Below are positions 55,161 to 63,828 of a DNA stretch of 64,000 nucleotides, in pieces (the first letter of the stretch is position 1; each line of letters opens with the position of its first letter). The DNA lies in NCBI RefSeq assembly GCF_040947875.1, contig NZ_JBFRXN010000002.1:2294001-2358000 (forward strand). The letters run 5' to 3'. A program made the position numbers and the translations under genes. The DNA comes from Pseudomonas sp. MYb118. Its GTDB lineage: Bacteria > Pseudomonadota > Gammaproteobacteria > Pseudomonadales > Pseudomonadaceae. Under the pieces are notes generated by a model that searched no databases, was not told where the DNA came from, and saw only the letters and a list, made by a program, of their open reading frames with translations.

Positions 55161-56762
55161 CTAGAGAGAGCGGGTCTTAACCACCGCCCCAGCCAACAAA
55201 TGCCGAATCCGAATCGGCACCCCATCGGTCTGCAACTGCCGCACCCGCGCTTCGATCTTCAGCTCGCCACGGGTCACCCGGCCGTGATGGCGCAGATGCT
55301 CCAGCCACGATTCCTCGAAGAAGAACTCCACCCACAGATCGGCGTCGGCACTGTCGCGCATCAAGCCCCACGACAGCGCGCCATTGCGCTTGCGCATGGC
55401 TTCCAGATCCCGTGCGGCATGTTGGAACGCTTCGACCTTCGCCGGTTCGACGTGGTACTCGACCGTCACCATCACCGGCCCGCTGTCGCGGTCCAGGTCA
55501 TCGCTGAGCAGCGGCGTCGGCCAGTGCAGTGACGGCGCCAGTTCTTCGACTTCGGTGCTCGGCAAGGTCACCTTGAGCGTCAGCAGCGTGCCCAGGGTCA
55601 GGCCGCCGGCGGCCAGCAGCAGGCTCAGGGTGATCGAGGCATGGCTGGCGATGCTGCCCCACAGCAGGCTGCCCGCCGCCATAGCGCCGAAAAACACCAG
55701 GATGTACACCGACAGCGCCCGTGCCCGCACCCAGGCCGGCACCGACGTCTGCGCCGCCACTTGCAGGTTGGACAGCACGGCAATCCATGCCGCACCGCTG
55801 AGCAGCATTGCCGGCAACAGCGCGTAGAAGTTGCGCGTCAGCGCGAGGGCCAGCAGGAACGCTGCGTACAGAAGGCTGGCTGCGGCGACCAGGCGATCAC
55901 GGCTGATCTTGTCGCGCAGGCGCGGCAGCAGGGTCGCGCCACCTACCGCACCGATGCCGATCGCGGCCAGCAACATACCGAAGTCGGCGGCGCTGCCGTG
56001 CATCTCGCCGCGCACGATCAGCGGCAACAGCGACATGCCGGCGCTGGCGCAGAAGAAGAAGGCCAGGGCGCGGATCAGCACCGCCTGCAAGGGTCTGGAG
56101 CTGCGGGCGAAACGCAGGCCGGTGCGGATCGCGCCGACAAAACGCTCGGCGGGCAACAGCGGCTCCTGCACCTGACGTTTCCACAGCAGCAACACCAGGA
56201 TCACTCCGGCGAACGACACGGCATTGAGGGCGAAGGTCAGCCAGGGCCCGACCAGGCTCACCAGCACCCCGGCCAGGGCCGGCCCCACCGCGCGCGATAC
56301 GTTGATGCCGACGCTGGAAATCGCCACCGCATTGGACAGTTCATCCTTGCCCACCAGCTCCGGAGTCAGCGCGCTCCAGGCCGGCATCATCAGCGCGGTG
56401 CCGATGCCCAGTGCCAGGGTCAGCACCAGCAGCAAGGTCACGTTCATCAGGCCGAACAGGGTCAGCAAGGCCAGGGCCGCCGCCACCGCCGACATCCATA
56501 ACTGCACCAGCAACAAATAGCGGCGCTTGTCGACGATGTCCGCGGCTGCACCGGCGGGCAGCGCCAGGAAAAACATCGGCAGCGAACCGGCCACCTGGAT
56601 CAGCGCCACATGCAGCGGGCTGGCCGACAGCGTGGTCATCAACCAGCCGGCCCCGACTTCGTGCATCCAGGTGCCGATGTTGGAGGCGATGGTGGCAATC
56701 CACAGCATGCGGAAGGTGCTATTGCGCAGGGGGCTCCAGGCGCCTGAGGTTGCGTTGCTCAT
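55161..56762 (-). CDS. MFS transporter with C-terminal ABM-like domain
   Basis: A 533-aa protein (MSNATSGAWSPLRNSTFRML). Residues about 15-415 form a 12-helix major facilitator of the MFS_3/EntS-like group (ASNIGTWMHEVGAGWLMTTL; second half LRDKISRDRLVAAASLLYAA). Residues about 430-515 form a soluble domain, VMVTVEYHVEPAKVEAFQHA followed by NGALSWGLMRDSADADLWVE, which looks like a dimeric alpha/beta-barrel (antibiotic biosynthesis monooxygenase-like) fold. The start is 1 bp after the porin stop, so the two are co-transcribed. Substrate unknown; efflux of a small molecule is the usual role. Confidence 0.8.
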   Translation of the reverse strand: MSNATSGAWSPLRNSTFRMLWIATIASNIGTWMHEVGAGWLMTTLSASPLHVALIQVAGSLPMFFLALPAGAAADIVDKRRYLLLVQLWMSAVAAALALLTLFGLMNVTLLLVLTLALGIGTALMMPAWSALTPELVGKDELSNAVAISSVGINVSRAVGPALAGVLVSLVGPWLTFALNAVSFAGVILVLLLWKRQVQEPLLPAERFVGAIRTGLRFARSSRPLQAVLIRALAFFFCASAGMSLLPLIVRGEMHGSAADFGMLLAAIGIGAVGGATLLPRLRDKISRDRLVAAASLLYAAFLLALALTRNFYALLPAMLLSGAAWIAVLSNLQVAAQTSVPAWVRARALSVYILVFFGAMAAGSLLWGSIASHASITLSLLLAAGGLTLGTLLTLKVTLPSTEVEELAPSLHWPTPLLSDDLDRDSGPVMVTVEYHVEPAKVEAFQHAARDLEAMRKRNGALSWGLMRDSADADLWVEFFFEESWLEHLRHHGRVTRGELKIEARVRQLQTDGVPIRIRHLLAGAVVKTRSL

Positions 56763-56763
56763 A

Positions 56764-58062
56764 TCAGAAGCTGCCTTTGAGTGGGTATTCGAGGATCACG
56801 TAGATGCGGTCGATGTCATCGCCGGCCTGGGCGCTGTTGGCGCGGTGGCTGACATGGGACAACGACAGGTTCAGGCCTTTGGCGCTGCCCGACTGCACGG
56901 TGTATTTGAGGTCCAGGTCGCGCTCCCAGTGCCGGCCACCCTTGCCTTGCTGGGGCGTGAAGCGACCGTCGTCCGGGTCGAAAGGATTGTAGGCACCGCC
57001 CTGCGGGGCGTGGGTGCCGTCGATGCCGCTGCCGCTGACATAACGGGCCATCAGTTTCAGGCCGGGGACGCTGAAGCTGGCCATGTCGAGGTCGTAGCGC
57101 AGTTGCCAGGAGCGTTCGCCCGGGCCGTTGAAGTCGGCGTACTTGATCGAGTTGGCGAGGTAGATCGAATCGCCGCCGACGAAATCGAACGGCGTGTCGC
57201 CCTCGATCTTCTGATACGCCAGGGTCACGGCCTGGGCGCCGAAGCCGTACTTGGCGGCGACGCTGTAGGCCAGGGTGTCGATGGCCCCGGCACTGGCGTT
57301 GCCGGTGTCGCGGGTTTGATAGACGTTGCCGTCCAGGTGCCAGTTGCCTTGCCTGGCATTGAGGTTGAGGTAGGCCTGGCGCCAGGTGTCTTGCAGTTGC
57401 GAGGCGAACAGCGCGCCGCCGAACGGGCCGTCGGGGGCGTAGGTAGCGCCGGCCAGGCTGATGGCATGGCCATCGGTGTTGGCGCCGTAGCCATCGAAAT
57501 CCTCGAAGCTGGAACTGCTGTCCTGGTTGCTGAATGCGGTAAAGCGCCCCGCTTGCAGGCGCCAGTCGGGCAGGTCGGTGTTTTCCAGCAGCCAGCCGGT
57601 GGCGTATTCCGGGCGCAGGCGTTTGTCGGCGGTGTCGAACACCGGGGTTTCGACGGTCATCTCGCCGTAGCGCAGCTGTGTGTTGCCCATGCGCAGTTTC
57701 ACCGCCGCGCCGGCGCTGGAGTAATCGGACTCGGCGCGCCCATCGCTGTCCCGTGGCAGCAGACCGGTGCCGGCGTGGCCGCGCCCGCCGTCGAGCTTGA
57801 GGCCGACGAAGCCATGGGCGTCGAGGCCTACGCCGATCGTGCCGTCGGTGAACCCCGAGCGAATATCGCCAATGAACCCCTGGGCCCATTCCTGTCGATA
57901 GTTCTGGCCGCTGGGGCTCGGGGAGCGGAAGTCGCTGTGGAGGAAATAATTGCGGCTGAGCAGCGACCAGCCCGCTTCGTCATCGGCGTGGCTCAGGGGA
58001 GGGGTGATGATCGCGACAGTGGCGAGCAGGGCGCGCGATGGCCCACGGATAAAAGCAGTCAT
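56764..58062 (-). CDS. OprD-family outer-membrane porin
   Basis: A 432-aa beta-barrel porin (MTAFIRGPSRALLATVAIIT; signal cleavage near SHA-DDEAG). Typical OprD features: SLLSRNYFLHSDFRSPSPSG near the N-terminus, QNYRQEWAQGFIGDIRSGFT, and many alternating strands ending with IDRIYVILEYPLKGSF, whose last residue is the aromatic expected for an outer-membrane protein. OprD-type channels import basic amino acids, aromatic acids or other small organics; this one cannot be placed more closely. It is translated just before the MFS gene. A LysR gene lies upstream on the same strand. Confidence 0.87.
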   Translation of the reverse strand: MTAFIRGPSRALLATVAIITPPLSHADDEAGWSLLSRNYFLHSDFRSPSPSGQNYRQEWAQGFIGDIRSGFTDGTIGVGLDAHGFVGLKLDGGRGHAGTGLLPRDSDGRAESDYSSAGAAVKLRMGNTQLRYGEMTVETPVFDTADKRLRPEYATGWLLENTDLPDWRLQAGRFTAFSNQDSSSSFEDFDGYGANTDGHAISLAGATYAPDGPFGGALFASQLQDTWRQAYLNLNARQGNWHLDGNVYQTRDTGNASAGAIDTLAYSVAAKYGFGAQAVTLAYQKIEGDTPFDFVGGDSIYLANSIKYADFNGPGERSWQLRYDLDMASFSVPGLKLMARYVSGSGIDGTHAPQGGAYNPFDPDDGRFTPQQGKGGRHWERDLDLKYTVQSGSAKGLNLSLSHVSHRANSAQAGDDIDRIYVILEYPLKGSF

Positions 58063-58149
58063 GGGCGCTCCGGTGCAGAGGAAGCGCCACTGTAGAGGAG
58101 CGTCTGGGACGGGGATTGTATCGTTGTGCTGGATCGCCGGCGGCGTGTG

Positions 58150-59061
58150 TCACGCCATGTCGCTGACGCTGAATTCCTCGGCCAGGTGGTCGATCAGCGA
58201 GCGTACCGACGGCAACAAGCCGCGCCGTGACGGGAAAATCGCGTGGACGATGCCGCAACGTGGGTGCCAGTTGGGCAGCAATTCCACCAACCGGCCCTGC
58301 GCCAGATCCTCACGCACCGCCACCCGTGGCAAGTGGGCGATGCCTACGCCGGCCACCACGAAATGACGCAGGGCGAACAGGTCATCGGTCACCATGCGGG
58401 GCGTGTGGGGGATGATCAGGCTGTGGCTCATGTCCTCGCCCTGGATCAACTCCCACTGGTACTCACGCTGGGCGCTGCCCCAATGCACGCTGGGCAACTG
58501 GCTGAGCACCTGCGGGTCGAAACCCGGCGGCAATTGTTCGAGAAAACTCGGGTGGCCCACCAGGCATTGGGTACTGTTGCCCAGCACTTTCATCACCATG
58601 TCGGTGTTTTCCAGTGGCGGAAAACGCACGCGCAGGGCGACGTCTATGCCTTCATGCAGCAGGTCGACCCGACGGTTGGTGCTCTCGATGAACAGCTCCA
58701 CCTGCGGGTACTTGACCATGAAGCGCGACAGCATCGGCCCGACCCAGAAATTCAGCAGGGTGGTGGGGCAACTGATGCGCACCAGTCCACGGGGTTCGCT
58801 GCGGTTGCGTTCGATGATCTCGGCCGCGCCTTCAGCCTCCACGCGCATGGCCAGGCAACGCTGGTAATAGGCCTGGCCGACCTCGGTCAGCGAGCAATGG
58901 CGGCTGGTGCGATGCAGCAGACGCACGCCCAGGCGTTCCTCAAGATCGGCAATACGCCGGCTGAGCTTGGACTTGGGCATGTCCAGCGCCCGCCCGGCCG
59001 GGGCGAAGCCGCCGTGCTCGACCACCTGCGTGAAGTAATAGAGGGAGTTGAGGTCTTCCAA
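58150..59061 (-). CDS. LysR family transcriptional regulator
   Basis: A LysR-type regulator that appears to start at the TTG at 59061 (MEDLNSLYYFTQVVEHGGFA), with GGAG 8 bp upstream, giving 303 aa; upstream in-frame codons read through unlikely sequence. The helix-turn-helix region is GFAPAGRALDMPKSKLSRRI. The effector domain shows LVRISCPTTLLNFWVGPML and VVAGVGIAHLPRVAVREDLA. It belongs to the PA-type LysR group used for drug and redox responses, and is upstream of the porin-MFS pair on the same strand, which it may control; this is inference. Confidence 0.82.
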   Translation of the reverse strand: MEDLNSLYYFTQVVEHGGFAPAGRALDMPKSKLSRRIADLEERLGVRLLHRTSRHCSLTEVGQAYYQRCLAMRVEAEGAAEIIERNRSEPRGLVRISCPTTLLNFWVGPMLSRFMVKYPQVELFIESTNRRVDLLHEGIDVALRVRFPPLENTDMVMKVLGNSTQCLVGHPSFLEQLPPGFDPQVLSQLPSVHWGSAQREYQWELIQGEDMSHSLIIPHTPRMVTDDLFALRHFVVAGVGIAHLPRVAVREDLAQGRLVELLPNWHPRCGIVHAIFPSRRGLLPSVRSLIDHLAEEFSVSDMA

Positions 59062-59087
59062 TGATCGTTCTCCGCCTGAAAGCCGGC

Positions 59088-59720
59088 TTATTCCGTGCTG
59101 CCAAGCCCTTGCCAATGCTTGAGGCCAATGAAGATGAAGCGCAGTTGCTGGGTGATCTTGGCCTGTGGCGTCAGGTGCTCGGGCAGCGCCTTGGCCGGCG
59201 GGTCGATGATGTCGGGCAGGGTGGCGAACACGCTTTTGACGATCAGGTCGGCCATGACGTTAAGGGCCGCGCTGTCGAGATGCTGCAGCTTGGGCATCAA
59301 CGCCAGGTCGGCGGCCAGGTCGGAACTGATGTCTTCACGCAGGCGACCGATGGCCAGGCGCACCGGCAGCGAGCCGCCGTACTGCTCGCGGGCCAGAAAC
59401 AGAAATTGCGAACGATTGGCCGACACCACGTCGAGGAAGATCCGCACCGAGGCGTCGATGATGCCGCCCATGACGAATTCGTTGTGGCGCACCAGGCGAA
59501 TGGTTTCGCGGAAGGTCTGCCCGACTTCACTGACCAGCACCAGGCCCAGCTCGTCCATGTCGGCGAAGTGACGGTAGAAACCGGTGGGCACGATGCCGGC
59601 GGTTTTCGCCACTTCACGCAGGCTCAGGCTGCCGAAACCTCGGCCGCACTCCATCAAATGACGGGCGGCGTCCATCAGGGCATTGCGGGTCTGTTGTTTC
59701 TGTTCGGCGCGGGGCAGCAT
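59088..59720 (-). CDS. desT: TetR family regulator, DesT/FabR-like
   Basis: A TetR repressor of the FabR/DesT group, which senses the saturated to unsaturated acyl-CoA ratio and controls fatty acid desaturation. From the ATG at 59720 (MLPRAEQKQQTRNALMDAAR) it is 210 aa. The DNA-binding helices are LSLREVAKTAGIVPTGFYRH, closely matching this group, and the effector domain has HNEFVMGGIIDASVRIFLDV. In PAO1 desT also lies next to ureE (from memory). The desaturase genes desC-desB are not adjacent here; a LysR gene takes the place downstream. A GTG start at 59756 is possible. Confidence 0.75.
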   Translation of the reverse strand: MLPRAEQKQQTRNALMDAARHLMECGRGFGSLSLREVAKTAGIVPTGFYRHFADMDELGLVLVSEVGQTFRETIRLVRHNEFVMGGIIDASVRIFLDVVSANRSQFLFLAREQYGGSLPVRLAIGRLREDISSDLAADLALMPKLQHLDSAALNVMADLIVKSVFATLPDIIDPPAKALPEHLTPQAKITQQLRFIFIGLKHWQGLGSTE

Positions 59721-59820
59721 CGCTAGGGGTGTTTTCTGGACAAGACAGCGACGCACTCTAGCAAATCGGCTTTGCCGGCGTCGAACGATCAGGCGGGGAG
59801 TGTGCTGCTGAAAAAGTCAA

Positions 59821-59849
59821 AAGCCCAATCCGGGGATTGGGCTTTTTTT
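59821..59849. terminator. Bidirectional terminator
   Basis: AAGCCCAATC-CGGG-GATTGGGCTT with T-runs on both strands (TTTTTTT on plus; TTTTGACTTTTT on minus). It ends the repeat-protein gene 17 bp away on the minus strand. Confidence 0.85.
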
Positions 59850-59865
59850 CAAGGCGATCATGGCC

Positions 59866-60462
59866 TTAGCTCAAGCGGGCGTTGCGTTCGATCACACGGT
59901 CACCACCACCTTCGGCCAGGGCTTGGCCCAGCGGAGTGCGGTCGGAACCGTCGGCAGCCAGGGTTTGGCCCAGTGGGGTGCGGTCGGAACCATCAGCAGC
60001 CAGGGTTTGGCCCAGAGGAGTGCGGTCGGAACCGTCAGCAGCCAGGGTTTGGCCCAGCGGAGTGCGGTCAGAACCATCAGCAGCCAGGGTTTGGCCCAGC
60101 GGAGTGCGGTCGGAACCGTCAGCAGCCAGGGTTTGGCCCAGAGGAGTGCGGTCGGAACCGTCAGCAGCCAGGGTTTGGCCCAGTGGGGTGCGGTCGGAAC
60201 CGTCAGCAGCCAGGGTTTGGCCTTGTGGAGTGCGATCCGAACCGTCTTGAGTGATCAGGCCTTTTTCTTTCAGGCGATCGTTACCACCTTCAGCCAGGGT
60301 CTGGCCTTGTGGAGTGCGGTCGGAACCATCGGCTGCCACGGTCTGGCCGAATGCCGATTGGCTGGCTTTGACTTGTGGGGTGGCCTGGTCAGCGGCAGGC
60401 AGGGCGAAGGCCGTGCTGGCCAGCATTGAGAGGGTAAGGCTAAGCAGTAATTGGCGTTTCAT
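59866..60462 (-). CDS. Secreted protein with tandem 14-residue repeats
   Basis: A 198-aa precursor of unknown function. The signal peptide is MKRQLLLSLTLSMLASTAFA, cleaved before LPAADQ. The mature part is built almost wholly of 14-residue units: one DGSDRTPQGQTLAE, a degenerate GGNDRLKEKGLITQ, one DGSDRTPQGQTLAA, then seven nearly perfect DGSDRTPLGQTLAA units and a closing GGGDRVIERNARLS. The Asp-Gly-Ser-Asp core is acidic and turn-forming; calcium binding is possible but unproven. Each unit is 42 bp, so copy-number change keeps the frame. GGAG lies about 10 bp before the ATG at 60462. Similar short repeat proteins in pseudomonads have been labelled phage infection protein (from memory); I would not rely on that name. 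Confidence 0.8.
   Translation of the reverse strand: MKRQLLLSLTLSMLASTAFALPAADQATPQVKASQSAFGQTVAADGSDRTPQGQTLAEGGNDRLKEKGLITQDGSDRTPQGQTLAADGSDRTPLGQTLAADGSDRTPLGQTLAADGSDRTPLGQTLAADGSDRTPLGQTLAADGSDRTPLGQTLAADGSDRTPLGQTLAADGSDRTPLGQALAEGGGDRVIERNARLS
59904..60234. repeat. 42-bp in-frame tandem repeat array
   Basis: Seven near-identical 42-bp units plus one diverged unit within the secreted repeat protein. Units differ at only a few silent or near-silent bases (for example CAGCGGAGT, CAGTGGGGT, CAGAGGAGT), a sign of recent unit duplication. No unique spacers, so not CRISPR. Confidence 0.9.
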
Positions 60463-60849
60463 GATCAGGGTGCTCCGTGGCAAGGCAAGAATTTGGGTAC
60501 GAGTGCAATGCTACTCTCGATAAATCAATATAAAAGTTCATAAGCGCAATGGTAATAATCAACAGAATTGATTGTTCCCTGCGAAGGCTCTAAACCGGGC
60601 CTTTCCGGCCGGCGTTTTCGCACCGATGTGGGTATTTTCAACTCACATGTGCCGCACAAAAGTGCGGGGGCGGTAACACCGGGTGACGAGCGCAGGTTGA
60701 TCCGGGCCGATTATTTGAACGTTAAGCCGCATTTCGGTTAAACCTGCGGGCGCTTTTTCAGTCGTACATTTCATGGCAGGCCGAACGGCCTCACGTTTCA
60801 CACGCGCGTCGCAGTCAGGGCGCTCAGTCGTATTCAGGAGCTTTGTGCC
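60463..60849. other. Divergent intergenic region between the repeat protein and the AsmA gene
   Basis: 387 bp with an A/T-rich centre (around 60515-60570) that likely holds the repeat-protein promoter, and CAGGAGC before the AsmA start. Short GC hairpins are present (CCGGGCCTTTCCGGCCGG near 60595) but no gene that I can support. Confidence 0.5.
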
Positions 60850-62925
60850 ATGACGCGCACCCCGAAAATCCTCGCCTGGACCTTCGCCAGCCTGGCGGTG
60901 CTGCTGGCGGTACTGGTACTGATCATCGTCTTCTTCGATTGGAACCGGATCAAACCGACGATTAATGACAAAGTCTCTGCGGAGCTGCACCGACCGTTCG
61001 CCATCAATGGCAACCTGGCGGTGGTCTGGCGCCGCGAGCTGGACGAGGGCGGCTGGCGCGCCTGGGTGCCGTGGCCGCATGTGGTGGCCGAGGACCTGAG
61101 CCTGGGCAACCCGGACTGGTCGAAACAACCGCAGATGGCTTCGCTCAAGCGCGTTGAGCTGCGCATCTCGCCGTTGGCCCTGCTGGCGCAACGGGTAACG
61201 ATCCCGCGCATCGACCTGACCGAGCCCAACGCCCAACTGCAACGCCTCGCCGATGGCCGCGCCAACTGGACGTTCCAGTTCGACCCCAAGGACCCGAACG
61301 CCGAACCATCCAACTGGGTGGTGGACATCGGTTCGATCGGTTTCGACAAGGGCCACGTCACCCTTGATGACCAAACCCTGAAGACCCAGCTCGACCTGCT
61401 GATCGACCCTCTGGGCAAGCCGATTCCCTTCAGTGACATCGTTGGCGACAAGGCGGCGAAAACCGCCCAGGAAAAAGGCAGCGCGCCGCAGGACTACGCG
61501 TTCGCGCTCAAGGTCAAAGGCCAGTACCACGGCCAGAAACTCGCTGGCGACGGCAAGATCGGCGGCCTGCTGGCGTTGCAGGACGCCAGTCGGCCATTCC
61601 CGCTGCAGGCCCAGGTGGCCATCGCCGACACCCGGGTCGAACTCGCCGGTACGCTGACCGACCCGCTCAACCTCGGCGCCCTGGACCTGCGCCTGAAACT
61701 GGCCGGCAACAGCCTCGGCAACCTCTACCCGCTGACCGGCGTGACCCTGCCGGACACGCCGCCCTACGCCACCGACGGCCACCTGATCGCCAAGCTGCAC
61801 GAAGCCGGTGGCGCGGTGTTCCGTTATGAGGAGTTCAACGGCAAGATCGGCGCCAGCGACATTCACGGCAACCTGGCCTACGTCGCCAGCCAGCCGCGAC
61901 CCAAACTCAGTTGCGCGCTGGTGTCCAACCAACTGCTGTTCGCTGACCTGGCGCCGCTGATCGGCGCCGATTCCAACGCCAAGCAAAAGGCCCGTGGCGG
62001 TGACAGCAAGCAACCGGCGGACAAGGTGCTGCCGGTCGAGGAGTTCAAGACCGAGCGCTGGCGCGACATGGACGCCGATGTCGAATTCACCGGCAAGCGC
62101 ATCGTCCACAGTGAAAAACTGCCGTTCAACGATCTCTACACGCACCTGGTGCTGACCGACGGCGTGCTCAGCCTCGAGCCGCTGCGCTTCGGCGTGGCCG
62201 GCGGCAAGCTGGATGCGCAGATTCGCCTCAACGGCCACACCGAACCGCTGGAAGGCAACGCCAAGCTCACCGCGCGTGGCTTCAAGCTCAAGCAGCTGTT
62301 CCCGACGTTCGAGCCGATGAAAACCAGCTTCGGCGAGCTTAATGGCGATGCCGACATCAGCGGTCGCGGCAACTCGGTGGCGACCTTGCTGGGCACCGCC
62401 AATGGCAACCTGAAAATGCTGATCAACGACGGCGCCATCAGTCGCGAACTGATGGAACTGGCCGGGCTCAACGTCGGCAACTACGTGGTCGGCAAGATCT
62501 TTGGCGACAAGGAAGTGAAGATCAACTGCGCGGCCGCCGACTTCGACATCAAGAGCGGCCTGGCCAGCACGCGTCTGTTCGTCTTCGACACCGAGAACGC
62601 GATCATCTACATCGACGGCACGGCGAACATGGCCACCGAGCAACTGGACCTGACCGTGACCCCGGAATCCAAGGGCTGGCGCCTGATTTCCCTGCGCTCG
62701 CCGCTGTACGTGCGCGGCAAGTTCATCAAGCCCGATGCCGGTGTGAAGGCGGTGCCGCTGATGCTGCGCGGGGCGGGGATGGTGGCGCTGGGCGTGATCG
62801 CGGCGCCGGCCGCGGGCCTGCTGGCCCTGGTGGCACCCAGCGGTGGGGAGCCGAACCAGTGTGCGCCGTTGTTGCAGCAGATGAAGGCGGGGAAGGCGCC
62901 GGTGACGGTTAAACCCACAAAATAA
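60850..62925 (+). CDS. AsmA family protein
   Basis: A 691-aa envelope protein. One N-terminal membrane helix (ILAWTFASLAVLLAVLVLII, about residues 7-30) anchors a long periplasmic part rich in beta strands. The AsmA N-terminal domain (TINDKVSAELHRPFAINGNL, IDLTEPNAQLQRLADGRANW) is followed by the C-terminal repeat region (FKTERWRDMDADVEFTGKRI, MLINDGAISRELMELAGLNV, ENAIIYIDGTANMATEQLDL). AsmA-like proteins are thought to carry phospholipids between membranes. It ends in a short hydrophobic, Pro/Lys-rich segment. Ribosome site AGGAG upstream of 60850. Confidence 0.88.
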   Translation: MTRTPKILAWTFASLAVLLAVLVLIIVFFDWNRIKPTINDKVSAELHRPFAINGNLAVVWRRELDEGGWRAWVPWPHVVAEDLSLGNPDWSKQPQMASLKRVELRISPLALLAQRVTIPRIDLTEPNAQLQRLADGRANWTFQFDPKDPNAEPSNWVVDIGSIGFDKGHVTLDDQTLKTQLDLLIDPLGKPIPFSDIVGDKAAKTAQEKGSAPQDYAFALKVKGQYHGQKLAGDGKIGGLLALQDASRPFPLQAQVAIADTRVELAGTLTDPLNLGALDLRLKLAGNSLGNLYPLTGVTLPDTPPYATDGHLIAKLHEAGGAVFRYEEFNGKIGASDIHGNLAYVASQPRPKLSCALVSNQLLFADLAPLIGADSNAKQKARGGDSKQPADKVLPVEEFKTERWRDMDADVEFTGKRIVHSEKLPFNDLYTHLVLTDGVLSLEPLRFGVAGGKLDAQIRLNGHTEPLEGNAKLTARGFKLKQLFPTFEPMKTSFGELNGDADISGRGNSVATLLGTANGNLKMLINDGAISRELMELAGLNVGNYVVGKIFGDKEVKINCAAADFDIKSGLASTRLFVFDTENAIIYIDGTANMATEQLDLTVTPESKGWRLISLRSPLYVRGKFIKPDAGVKAVPLMLRGAGMVALGVIAAPAAGLLALVAPSGGEPNQCAPLLQQMKAGKAPVTVKPTK

Positions 62926-62945
62926 GTGGTGCCTGGGAGACCGCA

Positions 62946-63037
62946 TTCGCGAGCAAGCCCGCTCCCACAGTGTTCTGTGGTGAACACAAAATCTGTGAAC
63001 ACCACCTAATACTGTGGGAGCGGGCTTGCTCGCGAAG
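62946..63037. repeat. REP inverted pair 15
   Basis: Arms TTCGCGAGCAAGCCCGCTCC and complement. The spacer of about 55 bp carries its own GTGGTG/CACCAC inverted repeat. Convergent gap after the AsmA gene. Confidence 0.9.
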
Positions 63038-63052
63038 GCGGCCTGTCAGGCG

Positions 63053-63583
63053 CTACAAATCCCGAAGAATATCGGCCATATCATCGGCATGCTCTTCTTC
63101 CTGAGCCAGGATGTCCTCGAAGATGCGCCGGGTGGTCGGGTCCTTTTCGCCAATGTACTGAATGATCTCCCGGTAGCTGTCGATGGCGATCCGTTCGGCC
63201 ACCAGGTCTTCGTAAACCATTTCCTTGAGCGTGTTGCCAGCCACGTACTGCGCGTGGGAATTTTTCGACAGCAGGTCGGGGTTGAACTCCGGCTCGCCGC
63301 CCAGTTGCACGATGCGCTCGGCCAGGCGGTCGGCGTGGGCGGCTTCCTGGTTGGCGTGTTCGAGGAATTCGTCGGCGGCGACATGGGCCTTGAGGCCGTT
63401 GGCCATGAAATAGTGGCGCTTGTAGCGCAGCACGCACACCAGCTCCGTGGCCAGCGATTCGTTGAGCAGGCGCAGCACTTCCTCGCGGTCGGCACTGTAG
63501 CTTTCGGTCACCGCGCCGTTCTCGACGTTCTGTCGGGCACGGGCGCGAAGCGTTGTTACATCGGACAAATGCATGTCACTCAT
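63053..63583 (-). CDS. Ferritin-like/bacterioferritin-family protein
   Basis: A 176-aa four-helix-bundle protein (MSDMHLSDVTTLRARARQNV). The di-iron ligands of ferritin-like proteins are visible in LLNESLATELVCVLRYKRHY, FLEHANQEAAHADRLAERIV, YEDLVAERIAIDSYREII and ILAQEEEHADDMADIL (ExxH pairs). Length and style match the probable bacterioferritin PA4880 (from memory). It could store iron or guard DNA from iron-driven oxidation. AGGAG lies 6 bp before the ATG; an in-frame start 36 bp upstream is unlikely. Confidence 0.85.
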   Translation of the reverse strand: MSDMHLSDVTTLRARARQNVENGAVTESYSADREEVLRLLNESLATELVCVLRYKRHYFMANGLKAHVAADEFLEHANQEAAHADRLAERIVQLGGEPEFNPDLLSKNSHAQYVAGNTLKEMVYEDLVAERIAIDSYREIIQYIGEKDPTTRRIFEDILAQEEEHADDMADILRDL

Positions 63584-63828
63584 GGCGTTCTCCTGGAGGC
63601 TAATCCGGTGGGGCGTCACCCTCTGTGGAAGTGATCGCTACTTAGGCTGTGAGTGGCGCGCGGGAGAAAAAGTTTGATGCAATTGGCCAATCGAAAAGCC
63701 GCACCGCACCGGGTCGGTTACGCGGGATGTCATAGACTGCTCGTCGAGTTGTCACTTTCGCCGGCGATGCTTGGCGGATGTCTTGCATCCAGTCGGGTGT
63801 CACCTGCCGCTTACAAGGATGTCCATCC

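Noticed and set aside
59904..60234. CRISPR-like regular repeats
   Set aside because: Units are contiguous 42-bp copies with no unique spacers and they encode in-frame protein repeats.
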